From contig NZ_JHZC01000017.1 of assembly GCF_000621125.1 (NCBI RefSeq), forward strand, positions 41,623-105,622: 64,000 bases of DNA, read 5' to 3'. The position numbers and the translations under genes were made by a program. Source of the stretch: Maribacter antarcticus DSM 21422. Its GTDB lineage: Bacteria; Bacteroidota; Bacteroidia; Flavobacteriales; Flavobacteriaceae. Position 1 is the stretch's first letter. Each line of letters begins with the position of its first letter. Positions 37,637-46,849 of the stretch are shown here, in pieces. Below the pieces are notes generated by a model. The model had not been told where the DNA came from, made no database searches, and worked only from the letters and a program-made list of their open reading frames with translations.

Positions 37637-38300
37637 ATTGTTTTTATGACATTGACTATACCGTATCTGTATGGGTACTATTATACTAATCCTGCTATAA
37701 TTTCAGATATGTGTAGGAGTAGGTTTATGCTTTATTTTAAAAATCTACTACCCTAAAAATATCTAGGCATCAGCTGATTGTATACAGGTTACAAGTTAAA
37801 ACCTATTCGGTGTATTTCCTTACATATAAACGTAAGGTTCTTAATAATTTTAAGTAGTTATGAACAAAAAGGGTAGTATGGCTGGTAATTATCTCGTTTA
37901 GCTTTCCGTCAAGGTATTTTTTCTATGAGATGCTATCGATGCCCTACTTAATCGTGAATAAATTGGGATACCTCTATTTTTAGAAAAGCGAAGTTTTAGC
38001 GTCTATGTTGCGCTAAAAATGCCTCTTAGGTAGGAAAAGAACAATAGAAAGCATAAAATAATGGAATTCCGAAATAGCGCTACTATGTACCCGTTTCTTG
38101 CTGAATCTGCACCTTGGAGTTGCTAGGTTTGCTTGATTGCTAGGTTTACATTCAATTCCTTAATATCTTATATTATATGGGGTCTCCCGAAGTGTTAAGC
38201 TTGTCTTAACACTGTAACATTTGGGCTTTTATTACGTCTAACTAAGTGTACATAAGAGTGCAAATTGCGCTCATCACAATAAGTTTTAAAATTCCTAATT
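37637..38300. other. Intergenic region with short repeats and hairpins, no gene seen
   Basis: No plausible coding frame occurs in this 664-base gap. It contains small hairpins (CCTTAC/GTAAGG at 37818-37837, and an 8-bp stem with arms 37994-38001 and 38011-38018) and an 11-base direct repeat TTGCTAGGTTT at 38120-38130 and 38137-38147. Upstream signals for the kinase (left end) and for the small gene at 38301 (right end) should lie here. Confidence 0.45.
38191..38213 (+). promoter_or_regulatory. Perfect 9-bp inverted repeat upstream of a small gene
   Basis: AGTGTTAAG and CTTAACACT face each other across a five-base spacer, 87 bases before the start of the 40-residue gene. The symmetry fits a dimeric repressor operator or a short RNA hairpin. 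There is no T run, so it is not a typical terminator. Its function is inferred from position only. Confidence 0.4.
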
Positions 38301-38423
38301 ATGAGAGATACTAAAAAAGAACATACTAAAAGCGACGCAGCTGCGGATAAAATAGTAACCCGACACGCGAGTTGGAGAAATCACCGCAGACATACTGGAT
38401 TAAAACTAATCCGTTTTTCTTAA
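38301..38423 (+). CDS. Possible small basic protein, 40 residues
   Basis: An ATG-started frame encodes a 40-residue, highly charged peptide (MRDTKKEHTKSDAAADKIV followed by an Arg/His-rich RHASWRNHRRHTG and a short tail LKLIRFS). It has no signal peptide or membrane segment. The gene idea rests on context: it stands alone, is preceded by a perfect inverted repeat, and is followed 21 bases later by a strong hairpin terminator in the right orientation. The basic C-terminal half would suit nucleic-acid binding, which is speculation. The alternative is a small non-coding RNA that happens to be open. Confidence 0.45.
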   Translation: MRDTKKEHTKSDAAADKIVTRHASWRNHRRHTGLKLIRFS

Positions 38424-38444
38424 GAATGGTGTACTAGTAAAAGT

Positions 38445-38468
38445 AAAAAAGGGCGAAAGCCCTTTTTT
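38445..38468 (+). terminator. Bidirectional rho-independent terminator
   Basis: A GGGC-GAAA-GCCC hairpin with a stable GNRA-type tetraloop is extended by A-T pairs to a 10-bp stem. It is followed by eight T on the plus strand and by a T run on the minus strand. It can end both the small plus-strand gene and any minus-strand transcript coming from the DinB gene. Confidence 0.88.
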
Positions 38469-38506
38469 TTGTTTATACAGTTTTGTATCCTTTTACAACA
38501 CACCAT

Positions 38507-38950
38507 TTAAACATCTAAAATGCGTCTATGGTAATTTAATTGTCCCAAATGATAGGTTAAGTGCCCATGTAAATGCATAAGTGTAAAAAGGATTTTCGTT
38601 TCTTCTTCCCAGATGCGTATTGGAAAATCATCATCTAATTGTGCTTCGGTGAGGGCATCAAACCCTTTGTTCACTACGGCAATGGTTTCGTCTAGTTCTT
38701 GGTAGAGTTTAGTTCTAGGAATAGGGGTGCCAGAAAATTCAAATTCCCGATCTCGCACATAGGTGGTCTGTGCCAATGCGTTACCGATAAAGGTTTTTAA
38801 ATTTCCAATTACATGCAGGCATAAGGTGCCCCCAGAATTCTGAATACTGTTATCCAACTTCCATAGCTTGGCTTCATCTCTGTAAAGCTCAATTTCCTTC
38901 CGTAGGGCAGTCAAATCTCTGTTGAACAATTCTTTTAGGGCTTCTTTCAA
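38507..38950 (-). CDS. DinB-like four-helix protein
   Basis: 147 residues forming four helices of the DinB/YfiT type. Likely metal-binding His are in 'LCLHVIGNLKTFIG' and in 'LMHLHGHLTYHLGQLNYH', giving the three-His site of the family. Some relatives are thiol-dependent S-transferases; function here is unknown. No ATG is available near the conserved N-terminus (KEALKELFNRDL), and the start appears to be TTG at 38950. It follows the VOC gene by 15 bases, so the two probably form a stress or detoxification pair. Confidence 0.85.
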   Translation of the reverse strand: MKEALKELFNRDLTALRKEIELYRDEAKLWKLDNSIQNSGGTLCLHVIGNLKTFIGNALAQTTYVRDREFEFSGTPIPRTKLYQELDETIAVVNKGFDALTEAQLDDDFPIRIWEEETKILFTLMHLHGHLTYHLGQLNYHRRILDV

Positions 38951-38965
38951 AATACAGGTTTTCTT

Positions 38966-39358
38966 TTAACTAAACGTTTTGTTCTCTATGCGCCAGGGTG
39001 GGTTTAGCCTATTGTCTCCTGCATAATAGAGGATCAATTGATTGTTATCTACATCTTTTAAACGCGCCTCGCGCCATAGCCAGTTTTGGTCTGTAGGGAG
39101 CAACTCAAATTTAACTCCTTTTTCTATAAGTTCCTTCACATACCCATCTAGATGTTCGCATTCAAAATAGATGTGCACGCCATCTCCAGTGGCTAAGGTC
39201 TCCGTTTGATGTATAGAAAACGTTGCGGTACCATCTGGGCATTCAAATCTGGCGTAATGGGGGAGTGCTTTCACGATTAACCTTAATCCCAAGGTTTCGT
39301 AAAAGGGAATTGCCTTTGTTAAATCTAAGGATGGAATAGTGACTTGATTTAAGTTCAT
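38966..39358 (-). CDS. VOC (glyoxalase/dioxygenase superfamily) protein
   Basis: 130 residues from the ATG at 39358 (MNLNQVTIPSLDLTKAIPFY). A longer upstream frame lacks family similarity. It has the two beta-alpha-beta-beta-beta units of the VOC fold, with 'FYETLGLRLIVKALPHYARF' and a C-terminal 'EARLKDVDNNQLILYYAGD' carrying the last acidic ligand. Members are glyoxalases, dioxygenases or antibiotic-binding proteins; the small single-domain form cannot be assigned. It is cotranscribed with the DinB-like gene. Confidence 0.85.
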   Translation of the reverse strand: MNLNQVTIPSLDLTKAIPFYETLGLRLIVKALPHYARFECPDGTATFSIHQTETLATGDGVHIYFECEHLDGYVKELIEKGVKFELLPTDQNWLWREARLKDVDNNQLILYYAGDNRLNPPWRIENKTFS

Positions 39359-39575
39359 GGTTTTGGTTTTTATGGTATCTATTAGGTCTCGGCCTTGTAG
39401 TTTCTTACGTATGTTGCGCTTCCTGACAAGGTTTGCAAATGGAGACAAGCGATTAATTATAATCTTTGTTTGATGGTGGTTTCTTCATCCTGTTACTAAT
39501 GATATTTTTCAATTGTTTTGTCTCTCCCAATATTTCAATTATTTCAGAATTTTTGAGGTCTAAACTTAGGTTTAA

Positions 39576-39773
39576 TTAAAATTTTCCGGAATAAATTTGT
39601 ATAATGATATCAATATATCTTTTGTATTCTCTACCTAAACTAAAGGTGTTAGAAGAACGAAAAGAACTTGCTTTAACTTTGAATTCAAAGTGATTTTCTG
39701 ATGAAGAAATAGGTATCCAATTAAATTCGGTTGCCAACTTTTCAATTTCGTGTTCTAATTCATTTTTGTTCAA
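39576..39773 (-). CDS. Small hypothetical protein, possibly truncated
   Basis: A 65-codon frame starting with TTG, with no ATG in frame back to a TAG about 40 bases upstream. The peptide begins NKNELEHEIEKLATEFNWI and ends IDIIIQIYSGKF, a helix-then-strand pattern that looks genuine. No family is recognised. The missing ATG suggests a gene that lost its 5' end. It lies at the left edge of the accessory region with another orphan frame just upstream. Confidence 0.4.
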   Translation of the reverse strand: MNKNELEHEIEKLATEFNWIPISSSENHFEFKVKASSFRSSNTFSLGREYKRYIDIIIQIYSGKF

Positions 39774-39815
39774 GTCAGTTTGAAAATTTTTAAGGTTTAG
39801 GTCTTTATTTTTCTT

Positions 39816-40031
39816 CTAAATAATTATAAGTACAATAAAAATAAAAAAGAAGCTTATTTTATGAGAAGGCTCTAATGCCCCGCTCAACCCATCATTTAAC
39901 AATTCGTTACTTACGTAAATAAAAGGGATAGAAAGCATGAGTATGGAAATCTTGTAGTAAATTAATTTTTCAAAGAAACTTAATTCTCTTTTAGTTTTTT
40001 CAACGTTTAATTTTATTTTTTTCTCATTCAT
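39816..40031 (-). CDS. Small two-helix membrane protein, unknown
   Basis: 71 residues from an ATG. A charged N-terminus (MNEKKIKLNVEKTKRELSFF) is followed by two hydrophobic helices (YYKISILMLSIPFIYV and ISFFFIFIVLIII), with the chain ending inside the second helix, so it may be truncated. No family is recognised. Its upstream side abuts the 5' end of an antisense group II intron. Confidence 0.45.
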   Translation of the reverse strand: MNEKKIKLNVEKTKRELSFFEKLIYYKISILMLSIPFIYVSNELLNDGLSGALEPSHKISFFFIFIVLIII

Positions 40032-40099
40032 AACCCTTACTATTCATTGTTTTGCTCTACGAAGTATCCCGAAGGGTGATTATGCACTATATCTTTTAT

Positions 40100-40727
40100 G
40101 TGTGCCTAGCATGGGCGTCTTTTGAACGATAGAAAAGTAGTTAATTAATTTTGAGGGTGCAAGTCCCTTATGTGCAGGGGGTAACGCCTTGAACCATTCG
40201 TAAGCTACAAGGGTGCTTTTGCGAAGCTAGGACTGAAGGTTATTAAGGATTGACTAGTGCGGACATACCGCTACAAAATCGGTGCTGACGAACAGGAATG
40301 GCATACGGAGGCTACTCCGTTGGATAAGCAGGCACATCATTGTGACGTCCGAAATACTTTTTTTTAGGTAACCACCGATGTCGTAGGTGTAGTAGGAATC
40401 GAGTGAAAGAGGATGTTTTTATTTGAGGCGGCCTCCCAAGCTGCGTGTAGCTAGCTATATGGAGAAGTCAGCAGCGGTCATCGGAGGTACAGGAAATGTG
40501 CTAGAGCGATACCCTAGAGGCCTCATAAGTAAGAAAGGACCGAATGTACTACGCTTCAAAATTCACATAGGAGCACTAGGGCTAGCCTATGCCTACATTA
40601 GTAGCTAGTGCCAAGGGAGAATAGCGCTTTGGTTTGATGATTTACGAACCGCCGTATGCGATATTTGTATTTACGGTTTTATGAGAGGCACGCCCTGTGC
40701 TTAACAGCTCACGACCGCCTACTCGAA
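40100..40727 (+). ncRNA. Group II intron (copy A), no intron-encoded protein
   Basis: The 5' end GTGTGCCTAGCATGGGCGTC has the GUGYG boundary and first hairpin of class C-like bacterial introns. 'AGGGTGCAAGTCCCT'-type sequence follows at about 40154, then 'AGAAGTCAGCAGCGGTCAT' (40463-40481), a domain V start 'GAACCGCCGTATGCG' at 40646 with partner 'TTACGGTTTTATGAGAGG', and the 3' end 'CCTACTCGAA'. Only about 630 bases lie between the ends, so no reverse transcriptase is present. Domain V pairing is imperfect. It is the most complete of the related copies. It lies antisense to the neighbouring genes and ends 43 bases before the 3' end of the NmrA-like gene. Confidence 0.75.
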
Positions 40728-40769
40728 TAGATACAGTTTTCCCTAATTGTGAAGACACTTTAGTTAAAC

Positions 40770-41888
40770 TTATGTTTTAATTAAAACAAAATTTGATTGT
40801 GACTCATGTTCTTTCACCCAGTAAGGATTCTCTTGAGCAAATTTATAGCCCCTTTTTGATGTAGGAATAGTATACTTGTCTTTTAATTTTTGAACTGATG
40901 GTTCCTTGGAAAAAATAATTTTTAAAAACCCTTTGAAAGCCGTTATTTTGTTGCTTAAAGTGGGTTCCATTTCAGGAGATTTTGCAAATTCCCTTCTGGC
41001 AATGGTTTCAAAATCTTCAGGGTCTTTTCCTGTTAAATCTTTAACTACTGAAGTTACAGCAGATGTTCCAAAGGCAAAAGTTTTTCGTTCCAGCTCATCT
41101 TGGTAATACGGAATATTCATGAGCATAAAATCTTTCAGCGGAGTTGGTGCACTTAAAGAGTTCAATGATTTAAGGAATCTTGCTCTTGAAACCGCTCTCA
41201 CTTGTATGTTTTTACCTAAAATTTTACTAAAGGTATCTGCCACATCTACAAAGGATATCAGTTTTGGTCCTGTAGGTCGATATGTTTTGCCGGCATGTGG
41301 GGCTGGGTTTTTTAATATTTGCGCTATAACTCTTCCTTGGTCTTCCTCTGAAGGTGGTGCATTTAATCCTACCTTACCTTGCGCTGCATTTTTTATAGGT
41401 GTTGGTACCATTCCAAAATGAGCAACAACCTCTTTTGTCATAAAATAAAAGAATGCAAATAAACCTGGATTTACAATGGTGTAATTCACCTTTTGATGCA
41501 TTTTAACTACTTGATCTGCCAACCAATGCTCTCTAGTATGAGGCGAATGATGGTTTTCGGATGAAAGCCACTGTGTTAAATATACGACGTGTTCTACCCC
41601 TTCATCTTCAGCTGCTTGCACAAAAGCAGTGGTTTTAGAAAGGTGATAGTTTGAAGTTGGAGAACAATAAAAAGCGCGTTGAACTCCTTTTAGAGATTTT
41701 CTTAAATCATTAATATCATTCTGATCTCCGACGAAAAGCTCAGCTCCTAATTTCTTCAGTGCTTTTGATCCGTCGCTGTTATTGCTTCTTACAAATGCTC
41801 TTACTTTTAATCCCAATAATAAAAGCTCTTTTACTGTTGGTGTTCCAACATGTCCATTAGCACTAGTTACTAGTATTTTATTTTCCAT
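40770..41888 (-). CDS. NmrA-like NAD(P)-binding oxidoreductase
   Basis: 372 residues. The Rossmann loop 'ILVTSANGHVGTPTVKELLL' is at the N-terminus in the atypical SDR form, with 'GVQRAFYCSPTSNYHLSKT' and 'VVYLTQWLSSENHHSPHTRE' further on. The C-terminal 90 residues form an extra segment. Such proteins are NAD(P)-sensing regulators or reductases of small molecules. It is preceded, 101 bases upstream, by an AraC-family regulator on the same strand, its likely controller. An intron 3' end lies 43 bases beyond its stop. Confidence 0.85.
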   Translation of the reverse strand: MENKILVTSANGHVGTPTVKELLLLGLKVRAFVRSNNSDGSKALKKLGAELFVGDQNDINDLRKSLKGVQRAFYCSPTSNYHLSKTTAFVQAAEDEGVEHVVYLTQWLSSENHHSPHTREHWLADQVVKMHQKVNYTIVNPGLFAFFYFMTKEVVAHFGMVPTPIKNAAQGKVGLNAPPSEEDQGRVIAQILKNPAPHAGKTYRPTGPKLISFVDVADTFSKILGKNIQVRAVSRARFLKSLNSLSAPTPLKDFMLMNIPYYQDELERKTFAFGTSAVTSVVKDLTGKDPEDFETIARREFAKSPEMEPTLSNKITAFKGFLKIIFSKEPSVQKLKDKYTIPTSKRGYKFAQENPYWVKEHESQSNFVLIKT

Positions 41889-41989
41889 AATTTTATTTTT
41901 CGTTTCGGTTTTGGAAAGAGGTCTTGAACCGTTTAAACCTTAACAACAAAATTCAGGAAATGAGCATGTTTTTTTTTGAACGTTTAGGC

Positions 41990-42841
41990 TTATGATTTGG
42001 AATTTTGGTCCATTCGATATTCGGAGGGTGATAAATTATATTTCGATTTGAAGGAATTACTAAAATGAGCTAAATCATTAAAAGCGCATTCAAAAGAAAT
42101 ATCGGATATAGCTCCGTTTGTAATTTTCAAAAGCTTTGCAGCCTTCTCAAGTCTTTTGTTCTTAATGTAGTAAGCCGGACTTGCATCATAAATCTTATTG
42201 AATTTACGTTTAAAGGATGTTAAGCTATTATTGGTCAGTTCCGCTAAATCTTCAACTGATAAGTTAGAAAAGAGATGCGCTTCAATTACATCTTTAAAGA
42301 TAACTGTCGTTGGATTGAACAGGTTGTGGAGTATTTGGTTAACTCCAGAAGCATCAATTTTGGAAAGGATTAAAATAATCTCTTTTAATTTAAGTTCTAA
42401 AATGCCTTCTTCAGCCAGCGCAGTGTTATCAAACAAAAGTGAAATCGATTCTATGTAATGGCTAATTATTTTATTCCGATTGATATGGGTCATATCCGCC
42501 TGAATGGTTCTATTATCGGTAAACAAGAATTCTGGCGGATTATCCTTAAAAAGTTTTTTAAGTACTTCAGGGAAAAAATGAATGGCTATTAGCTTTGCTT
42601 CACCAGTAGTTTTATCTGCTATAGGTTCAAATATAAAATTGCCACACTTCATAAATATGCCACCGTCTTTTTTGGCCTCTATTCGCTCCGTTGCTGCATA
42701 GTGATTATGGCCTCCTTCTAATACATGAAGGTAGCAGGCCTCATTACTTAAATGATTGGGCCGTTTGAAAGGAGGTTTGAATTGAGCGCTCTCAAATATT
42801 TTTTCACCGTATAAACTAAGGGTGTTGTGGTTAATTAGCAT
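41990..42841 (-). CDS. AraC family transcriptional regulator
   Basis: 283 residues. The N-terminal part is a sensing domain with hydrophobic strands. The C-terminal 100 residues contain two helix-turn-helix units: 'LSVEDLAELTNNSLTSFKRK' and 'ISDISFECAFNDLAHFSNSF', followed by the signature 'KSKYNLSPSEYRMDQ'. It binds DNA as an activator of nearby genes. Its position directly upstream of the NmrA-like gene suggests that target. The effector is unknown. Confidence 0.9.
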   Translation of the reverse strand: MLINHNTLSLYGEKIFESAQFKPPFKRPNHLSNEACYLHVLEGGHNHYAATERIEAKKDGGIFMKCGNFIFEPIADKTTGEAKLIAIHFFPEVLKKLFKDNPPEFLFTDNRTIQADMTHINRNKIISHYIESISLLFDNTALAEEGILELKLKEIILILSKIDASGVNQILHNLFNPTTVIFKDVIEAHLFSNLSVEDLAELTNNSLTSFKRKFNKIYDASPAYYIKNKRLEKAAKLLKITNGAISDISFECAFNDLAHFSNSFKSKYNLSPSEYRMDQNSKS

Positions 42842-42986
42842 TTCTTAAAAATGTTCGTTAAAGCAGTTAGTTGAACTCATCCCTCTTTTTCAGCGGGATA
42901 TACAGGTTTAATACTTCATAAGCATGCTTCTAAAATTGAAAAAGCTATGTTTCTTTTAATGCCTCGTGGGCTTACCCCGAGACTTT

Positions 42987-44390
42987 TTACTTCACATTTA
43001 TATGATAAACACTAAAGTTCAAAATCTGAGATTCGCCTTTGGATTCTACAATATTCAGCCTAATTGCCGACGCTTCAATAGCATCAAACGTATGGATAAA
43101 TTTATGCCCAATACTTGAGCCTTTAAAAATGGTTTGCCATCCCATCTTGGTTTTGCCTTCCAATACAAATTTTCGTACGCGCTCTCCTTTAGAAATAGCT
43201 TCCATTAAAACGACCTGATTTATGTTTTGCGTTTTAGGAAGTTTTACGTGTATCGTTTTACCGTTTCCGGAAGTAGTGGCAATGGGACTGGAGAACCTTC
43301 TTTTAATTTCATCTCCAAATTCTTTTAGGCGCTTTACATCCGCTTCAGGCATTAATCCGTTGGCATTTGGGGTTAGTCCTAAAATAAGAGAGGTGTTGTG
43401 ACCAACGCTATTGTAGTACATGTTCATCAGGTTTTCCACGGGAAAAATGTGTTCCTCATCTTCCGGTTCCCAAAACCACTCGTGGCTGCCATAGCCGCGT
43501 AGTGGAGCATCACTCATTGCATGAACGAAGTACTTCCCATCAGGGTCACCCGTTTTTAAAAGGGCAAAATTATTGGCTAGAATAGCCTCTTTGGTGGGTT
43601 CGTCTGCTCCAGAATTATTAAATGTAAATGTACCCCAGCAAGGATAAGGTACCGTACCCGATTCACTTCCGCCCCAGCGCATATCGGCGCGCTGTAGGTT
43701 GTGATAAAATAAACTGTTGGGCTGGTATTTTTCAAAAACAGAAAGCACATCCGGACCGCCTTGTTCCGGGCCATGGGCACCACCATCAAACCAGACCATT
43801 GCCCAATCGCCATAATTACTAAAGACTTCCGTTACAACGTTTTCTATCATGGAGTTATAGTGTTTTTGCCTATTTTGAGCAAATTCAGTAGTGCCATGAA
43901 CTTTAAAATCATGGATACCATAAAAGGCATTCCATCGCGTACCTATATAAACTCCGGGAAGAATACCGTACTTTTCGCAAGATGCCTTAAAATCACGGAG
44001 AATATCTCCCTTTCCATCCTGCCAGTCCAAAGCTTTCATAGCATAGGGCGTTGCCTTGCTTTGGTGGAAAAAGAATCCAGTTTCATGGCTAACAGTGAAT
44101 ATGGCCATTTTAAATCCGGCATCTTTTATAGCTTTTACCCATTGATCTGTATCTAGTTTTTTTGGGTTGAAAATATTATAATCGTGTATTGGGGTAATCC
44201 TATTCTTTTTCTGGTTGTATGTTTTACCATCAAAGACATGCAAATCGTAATGAAAAACAGCCACCAATTCTGCATTTTGCCATTGGAGTTGGGCTTCCGT
44301 TGGTATAGGAACTTCTGTATCTTTCTGGGCAGAGACCTGACCGGTTAAAACAATAAGGAGTACTAGGTTAAAAAATATATGATACTTCAT
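42987..44390 (-). CDS. GH29-type alpha-L-fucosidase, secreted
   Basis: 467 residues with a signal peptide at 1-22 (MKYHIFFNLVLLIVLTGQ, then VSAQ). The catalytic (beta/alpha)8 barrel shows 'MAIFTVSHETGFFFHQSK' and the nucleophile Asp near residue 200 in 'WAMVWFDGGAHGPEQGG'. A C-terminal beta-sandwich follows ('ASAIRLNIVESKGESQIL'). It releases terminal alpha-L-fucose or a related sugar from glycans by retention. It lies 101 bases downstream of a GH43-like gene on the same strand, forming a small glycan-degrading pair without SusC/SusD. Confidence 0.88.
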   Translation of the reverse strand: MKYHIFFNLVLLIVLTGQVSAQKDTEVPIPTEAQLQWQNAELVAVFHYDLHVFDGKTYNQKKNRITPIHDYNIFNPKKLDTDQWVKAIKDAGFKMAIFTVSHETGFFFHQSKATPYAMKALDWQDGKGDILRDFKASCEKYGILPGVYIGTRWNAFYGIHDFKVHGTTEFAQNRQKHYNSMIENVVTEVFSNYGDWAMVWFDGGAHGPEQGGPDVLSVFEKYQPNSLFYHNLQRADMRWGGSESGTVPYPCWGTFTFNNSGADEPTKEAILANNFALLKTGDPDGKYFVHAMSDAPLRGYGSHEWFWEPEDEEHIFPVENLMNMYYNSVGHNTSLILGLTPNANGLMPEADVKRLKEFGDEIKRRFSSPIATTSGNGKTIHVKLPKTQNINQVVLMEAISKGERVRKFVLEGKTKMGWQTIFKGSSIGHKFIHTFDAIEASAIRLNIVESKGESQILNFSVYHINVK

Positions 44391-44491
44391 TTTTTTTATT
44401 GCTTGTTTTCAATTTCTCTAATTACTTATAAACATGTTTACACTTTTTTAAAGGATAATTCTAATATCTAAAGGAAACTCTTTTGCGCCCA

Positions 44492-45499
44492 TTACTTAGC
44501 CCCCAATTTATACCTCATTAGATAACATTCAGCACCGTTCACTATCATAGAGATACCCCAATGAAGTCCTGCATTTGTAATAGTACGATCAATCAAATCA
44601 GGTCTAAAAACGCCCATAGCTATGGAGCGGTCTTCCACTTTTATTTCCATTTTATTACGCATAAAATCGATACCGTCAGGTGCATATTCAAAGGTACTGC
44701 TCAAGGATGCCAACGCCCCAACTCCTGTTCCCTGCTGCCAAAGCATCACTTCATGACTTCCAGATAATATGGGGTGGTCTAGTTTCGTAAAAGGCCCTTC
44801 AGGATATTTTGAAAAGGCTGTACCCATTTGTGTATGGACAGGACCACCACGTCCATCTACTCTGCCTCGTCCTTTGTAGTAGAGCCAGTATAAACCATTG
44901 CGGTACATTACGTCAGCATCATCTACCCGGTAGCTATCAAATTTATCTGGTTCGGGACTAACGTTTAATATAGGGGCATTACTTCCCCTTACAAATGGCC
45001 CATCAGGAGAACTTGATATGGCTACACCAATGGCTGTAATATCCGTAGTGGCGTTATTTACAACTTGCCCTTCTACATTGCCGGGTGTTGGTTTTACTCC
45101 TGTATAGTACAAATAGTAGCTATGGTTTGCATATAGGATATTAGGCGTAAATGTGGCCTGGGAGTCGAAGGTACCCTTGTCACCAAGGCCAAGTATCTCC
45201 CCTTGCTCTGTCCATGTGAAGCCATCATCGGTTGAAGTTGCATACCATAGAGATTCCCAATAACCCGGCGCCCTGCCATATATTTTTGTATAATATACAT
45301 AATAGGTATCTCCTACTTTAATTACATCACTAGGATCCCGACGGGTGCATCCTTTTTCATAACCAATGCCCTTTATAGTATCGTATTTGAATTTTATTTT
45401 AGAAAACAATTCTTTTACAGCTGCTGTGTCCTGTCCTTTCAATGGTGAGGAAAATACGAACGCACAAAATAGGCATAGCAATAGTAGTACTTTTTCCAT
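44492..45499 (-). CDS. Secreted five-bladed beta-propeller glycosidase, GH43/GH117-like
   Basis: 335 residues. A signal peptide (about 1-22) is followed by a beta-propeller with the catalytic-type Asp55 in 'GCTRRDPSDVIKVGDTYYVY', repeated 'YYLYYTG' and 'YWLYYKG' blades, and 'DSYRVDDADVMYRNGLYWL'. The pattern matches the GH43/GH117/GH32 superfamily; the exact family is not certain. Members cut arabinosides, xylosides or anhydro-galactose ends of algal polysaccharides. It is probably cotranscribed with the GH29 gene. The region upstream is filled with insertion-sequence remnants, suggesting the pair is a moved fragment of a larger locus. Confidence 0.8.
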   Translation of the reverse strand: MEKVLLLLCLFCAFVFSSPLKGQDTAAVKELFSKIKFKYDTIKGIGYEKGCTRRDPSDVIKVGDTYYVYYTKIYGRAPGYWESLWYATSTDDGFTWTEQGEILGLGDKGTFDSQATFTPNILYANHSYYLYYTGVKPTPGNVEGQVVNNATTDITAIGVAISSSPDGPFVRGSNAPILNVSPEPDKFDSYRVDDADVMYRNGLYWLYYKGRGRVDGRGGPVHTQMGTAFSKYPEGPFTKLDHPILSGSHEVMLWQQGTGVGALASLSSTFEYAPDGIDFMRNKMEIKVEDRSIAMGVFRPDLIDRTITNAGLHWGISMIVNGAECYLMRYKLGAK

Positions 45500-45561
45500 C
45501 TCTCGGTTATTTTAAAAATTCTTTTTTTATTGGGCTACTACTGATGAGGTCTACGTGTGAC

Positions 45562-45660
45562 TGTCACGTCCTACAATACGGCTACAGATTACTATTAGTT
45601 TTAAGCGGTATATTGCTGCACGTAATTAGGTGTTTTATACTCTAAAGATACATGTAATGG
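45562..45660 (-). mobile_element. 3' end of an IS3-family element, remnant
   Basis: The minus strand encodes the end of an IS3-type transposase, LHVSLEYKTPNYVQQYTA followed by a stop. It is followed by the element end, TGTCACGTCCTACAATACGG on the plus strand, which matches a second remnant at 50667 almost base for base. The rest of this element is missing; a different IS3-family element begins 17 bases away. Confidence 0.7.
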
Positions 45661-45687
45661 AATTACAACTAAAAATTAGACAATAAG

Positions 45688-46503
45688 TTAAGCTGCGTTT
45701 TTGATATTAAACAAATTTTCTACTTCTAACGGGGTTTTGTATCCTAGCGTAGAATGTCTTCTTTTTCTATTGTACCAAATTTCTATATATCGAAAGACGT
45801 CTCTTTTAGCCTCTCTTTTTGATTTAAAATCGTATTGCTATATACTTTCCGTTTTTAATGTTTTGAAAAAAGATTCAGCGACTGCATTATCCTAACAGTT
45901 TCCCTTTCTACTCATACTTTGGATTATAGTATTCTTATTTATAATTTTTGTAAAATCACTACAGGCATATTGAACACCTCTATCTGAGTGAAATATTAAA
46001 TTTTCACTTCTATTGCTAGTATACAATGCCATTTTTAATGTTTCAATACATGTTTCGACTGCTTTTATAGCAGCACGTAATGCCCAACCCATTACTTTAC
46101 CGTCAAATAAATCAATTATAGGGATACCCATCCATTTTTAGTGTTATAGAGGTACTGTTCGAGACCCATACTATACCTGGTACGTCAACTGTAAAATTTC
46201 TGTTCAACAGATTAGGAGCTATAGGAGCACTATGTTTGGAATCTGTGGTTACTACCTATTTTTTCTAATCTTACTTTGTATGTTGTTATTCCTCAAGATT
46301 CTAGTAACTTTTAGGCGGGATACTTTATATCCTCTGTAACATAATTCCTCCTGTATTCGAGGGCTATCGTAAGTGCCATTACTCTGATTATTAATAGTTA
46401 GTACTTTTGGTGACAATTTATTATTTTCTTTTTCTCTATTAAAAATTAATCCTTTGCACCAGTAGTAGTAACCGCTCCTACTTACTTTTAGTACTTTATA
46501 CAT
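45688..46503 (-). pseudogene. IS150-group transposase OrfB, broken
   Basis: Three pieces read in order: an N-terminal part (46252-46503: 'SRSGYYYWCKG', 'YDSPRIQEELCYRGYKVSRL'), a DDE core part (45892-46131: 'IPIIDLFDGKVMGWAL', 'LIFHSDRGVQYACSDF') and a C-terminal part ('NAVAESFFKTLKTESI', a TAG, then 'EIWYNRKRRHSTLGYKTPLE'). The catalytic Asp and Glu neighbourhoods are still recognisable. At least one internal stop and further frame breaks make it non-functional. Confidence 0.8.
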
Positions 46504-46642
46504 CTTTTCAATAGGATATTTTAATTTGTAGGTATCTATAAAACTAAAAATATCTATCCGTTCTTGGACAAGTTGCTCACTGCCTTTGCTACGATATCAC
46601 GCTCTAATTCTGCAGCGCTCCATGCTTTCTTAATTCCGTAAT

Positions 46643-46849
46643 TTACTTCTGTCTCAGTGTTAAATTAGGACGCCCATTTCCTGAAAAACTACCCGTAGAA
46701 TTTGCATTAAACTCGCTACACCATCTCGATAGTAATTCTTGACGAATTCCTAAATCTATACTGGTTTCTCCTTTGCTTTTTCCTGAATTAACTAATTCAA
46801 CCGTCATTTTTTTAAATGACTTTTCGTAATGCCTTCTTTCTGTTTTCAT
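46643..46849 (-). CDS. IS3-family transposase OrfA
   Basis: A 68-residue helix-turn-helix protein, MKTERRHYEKSFKKMTVELV continuing with 'GKSKGETSIDLGIRQELLSRWCSEF', the OrfA pattern of the IS150 group that binds element ends. The C-terminus is shorter than usual, so it is probably truncated. Since orfB is broken, the element cannot move by itself. Confidence 0.7.
   Translation of the reverse strand: MKTERRHYEKSFKKMTVELVNSGKSKGETSIDLGIRQELLSRWCSEFNANSTGSFSGNGRPNLTLRQK

Noticed and set aside
38120..38147. Start of a CRISPR array from the direct repeat TTGCTAGGTTT
   Set aside because: Only two 11-base copies with a six-base gap; no spacers or cas genes.
40423..40608. 61-codon plus-strand frame as a possible intron-encoded protein
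   Set aside because: It lies within conserved RNA domains shared by the other intron copies, keeps no reverse-transcriptase motif and is not open in those copies.
32063..45499. One polysaccharide-utilisation locus linking the sulfatase with the GH29 and GH43-like genes
   Set aside because: They are over 9 kb apart with a kinase, orphan genes and an intron between, and no SusC/SusD pair is present.
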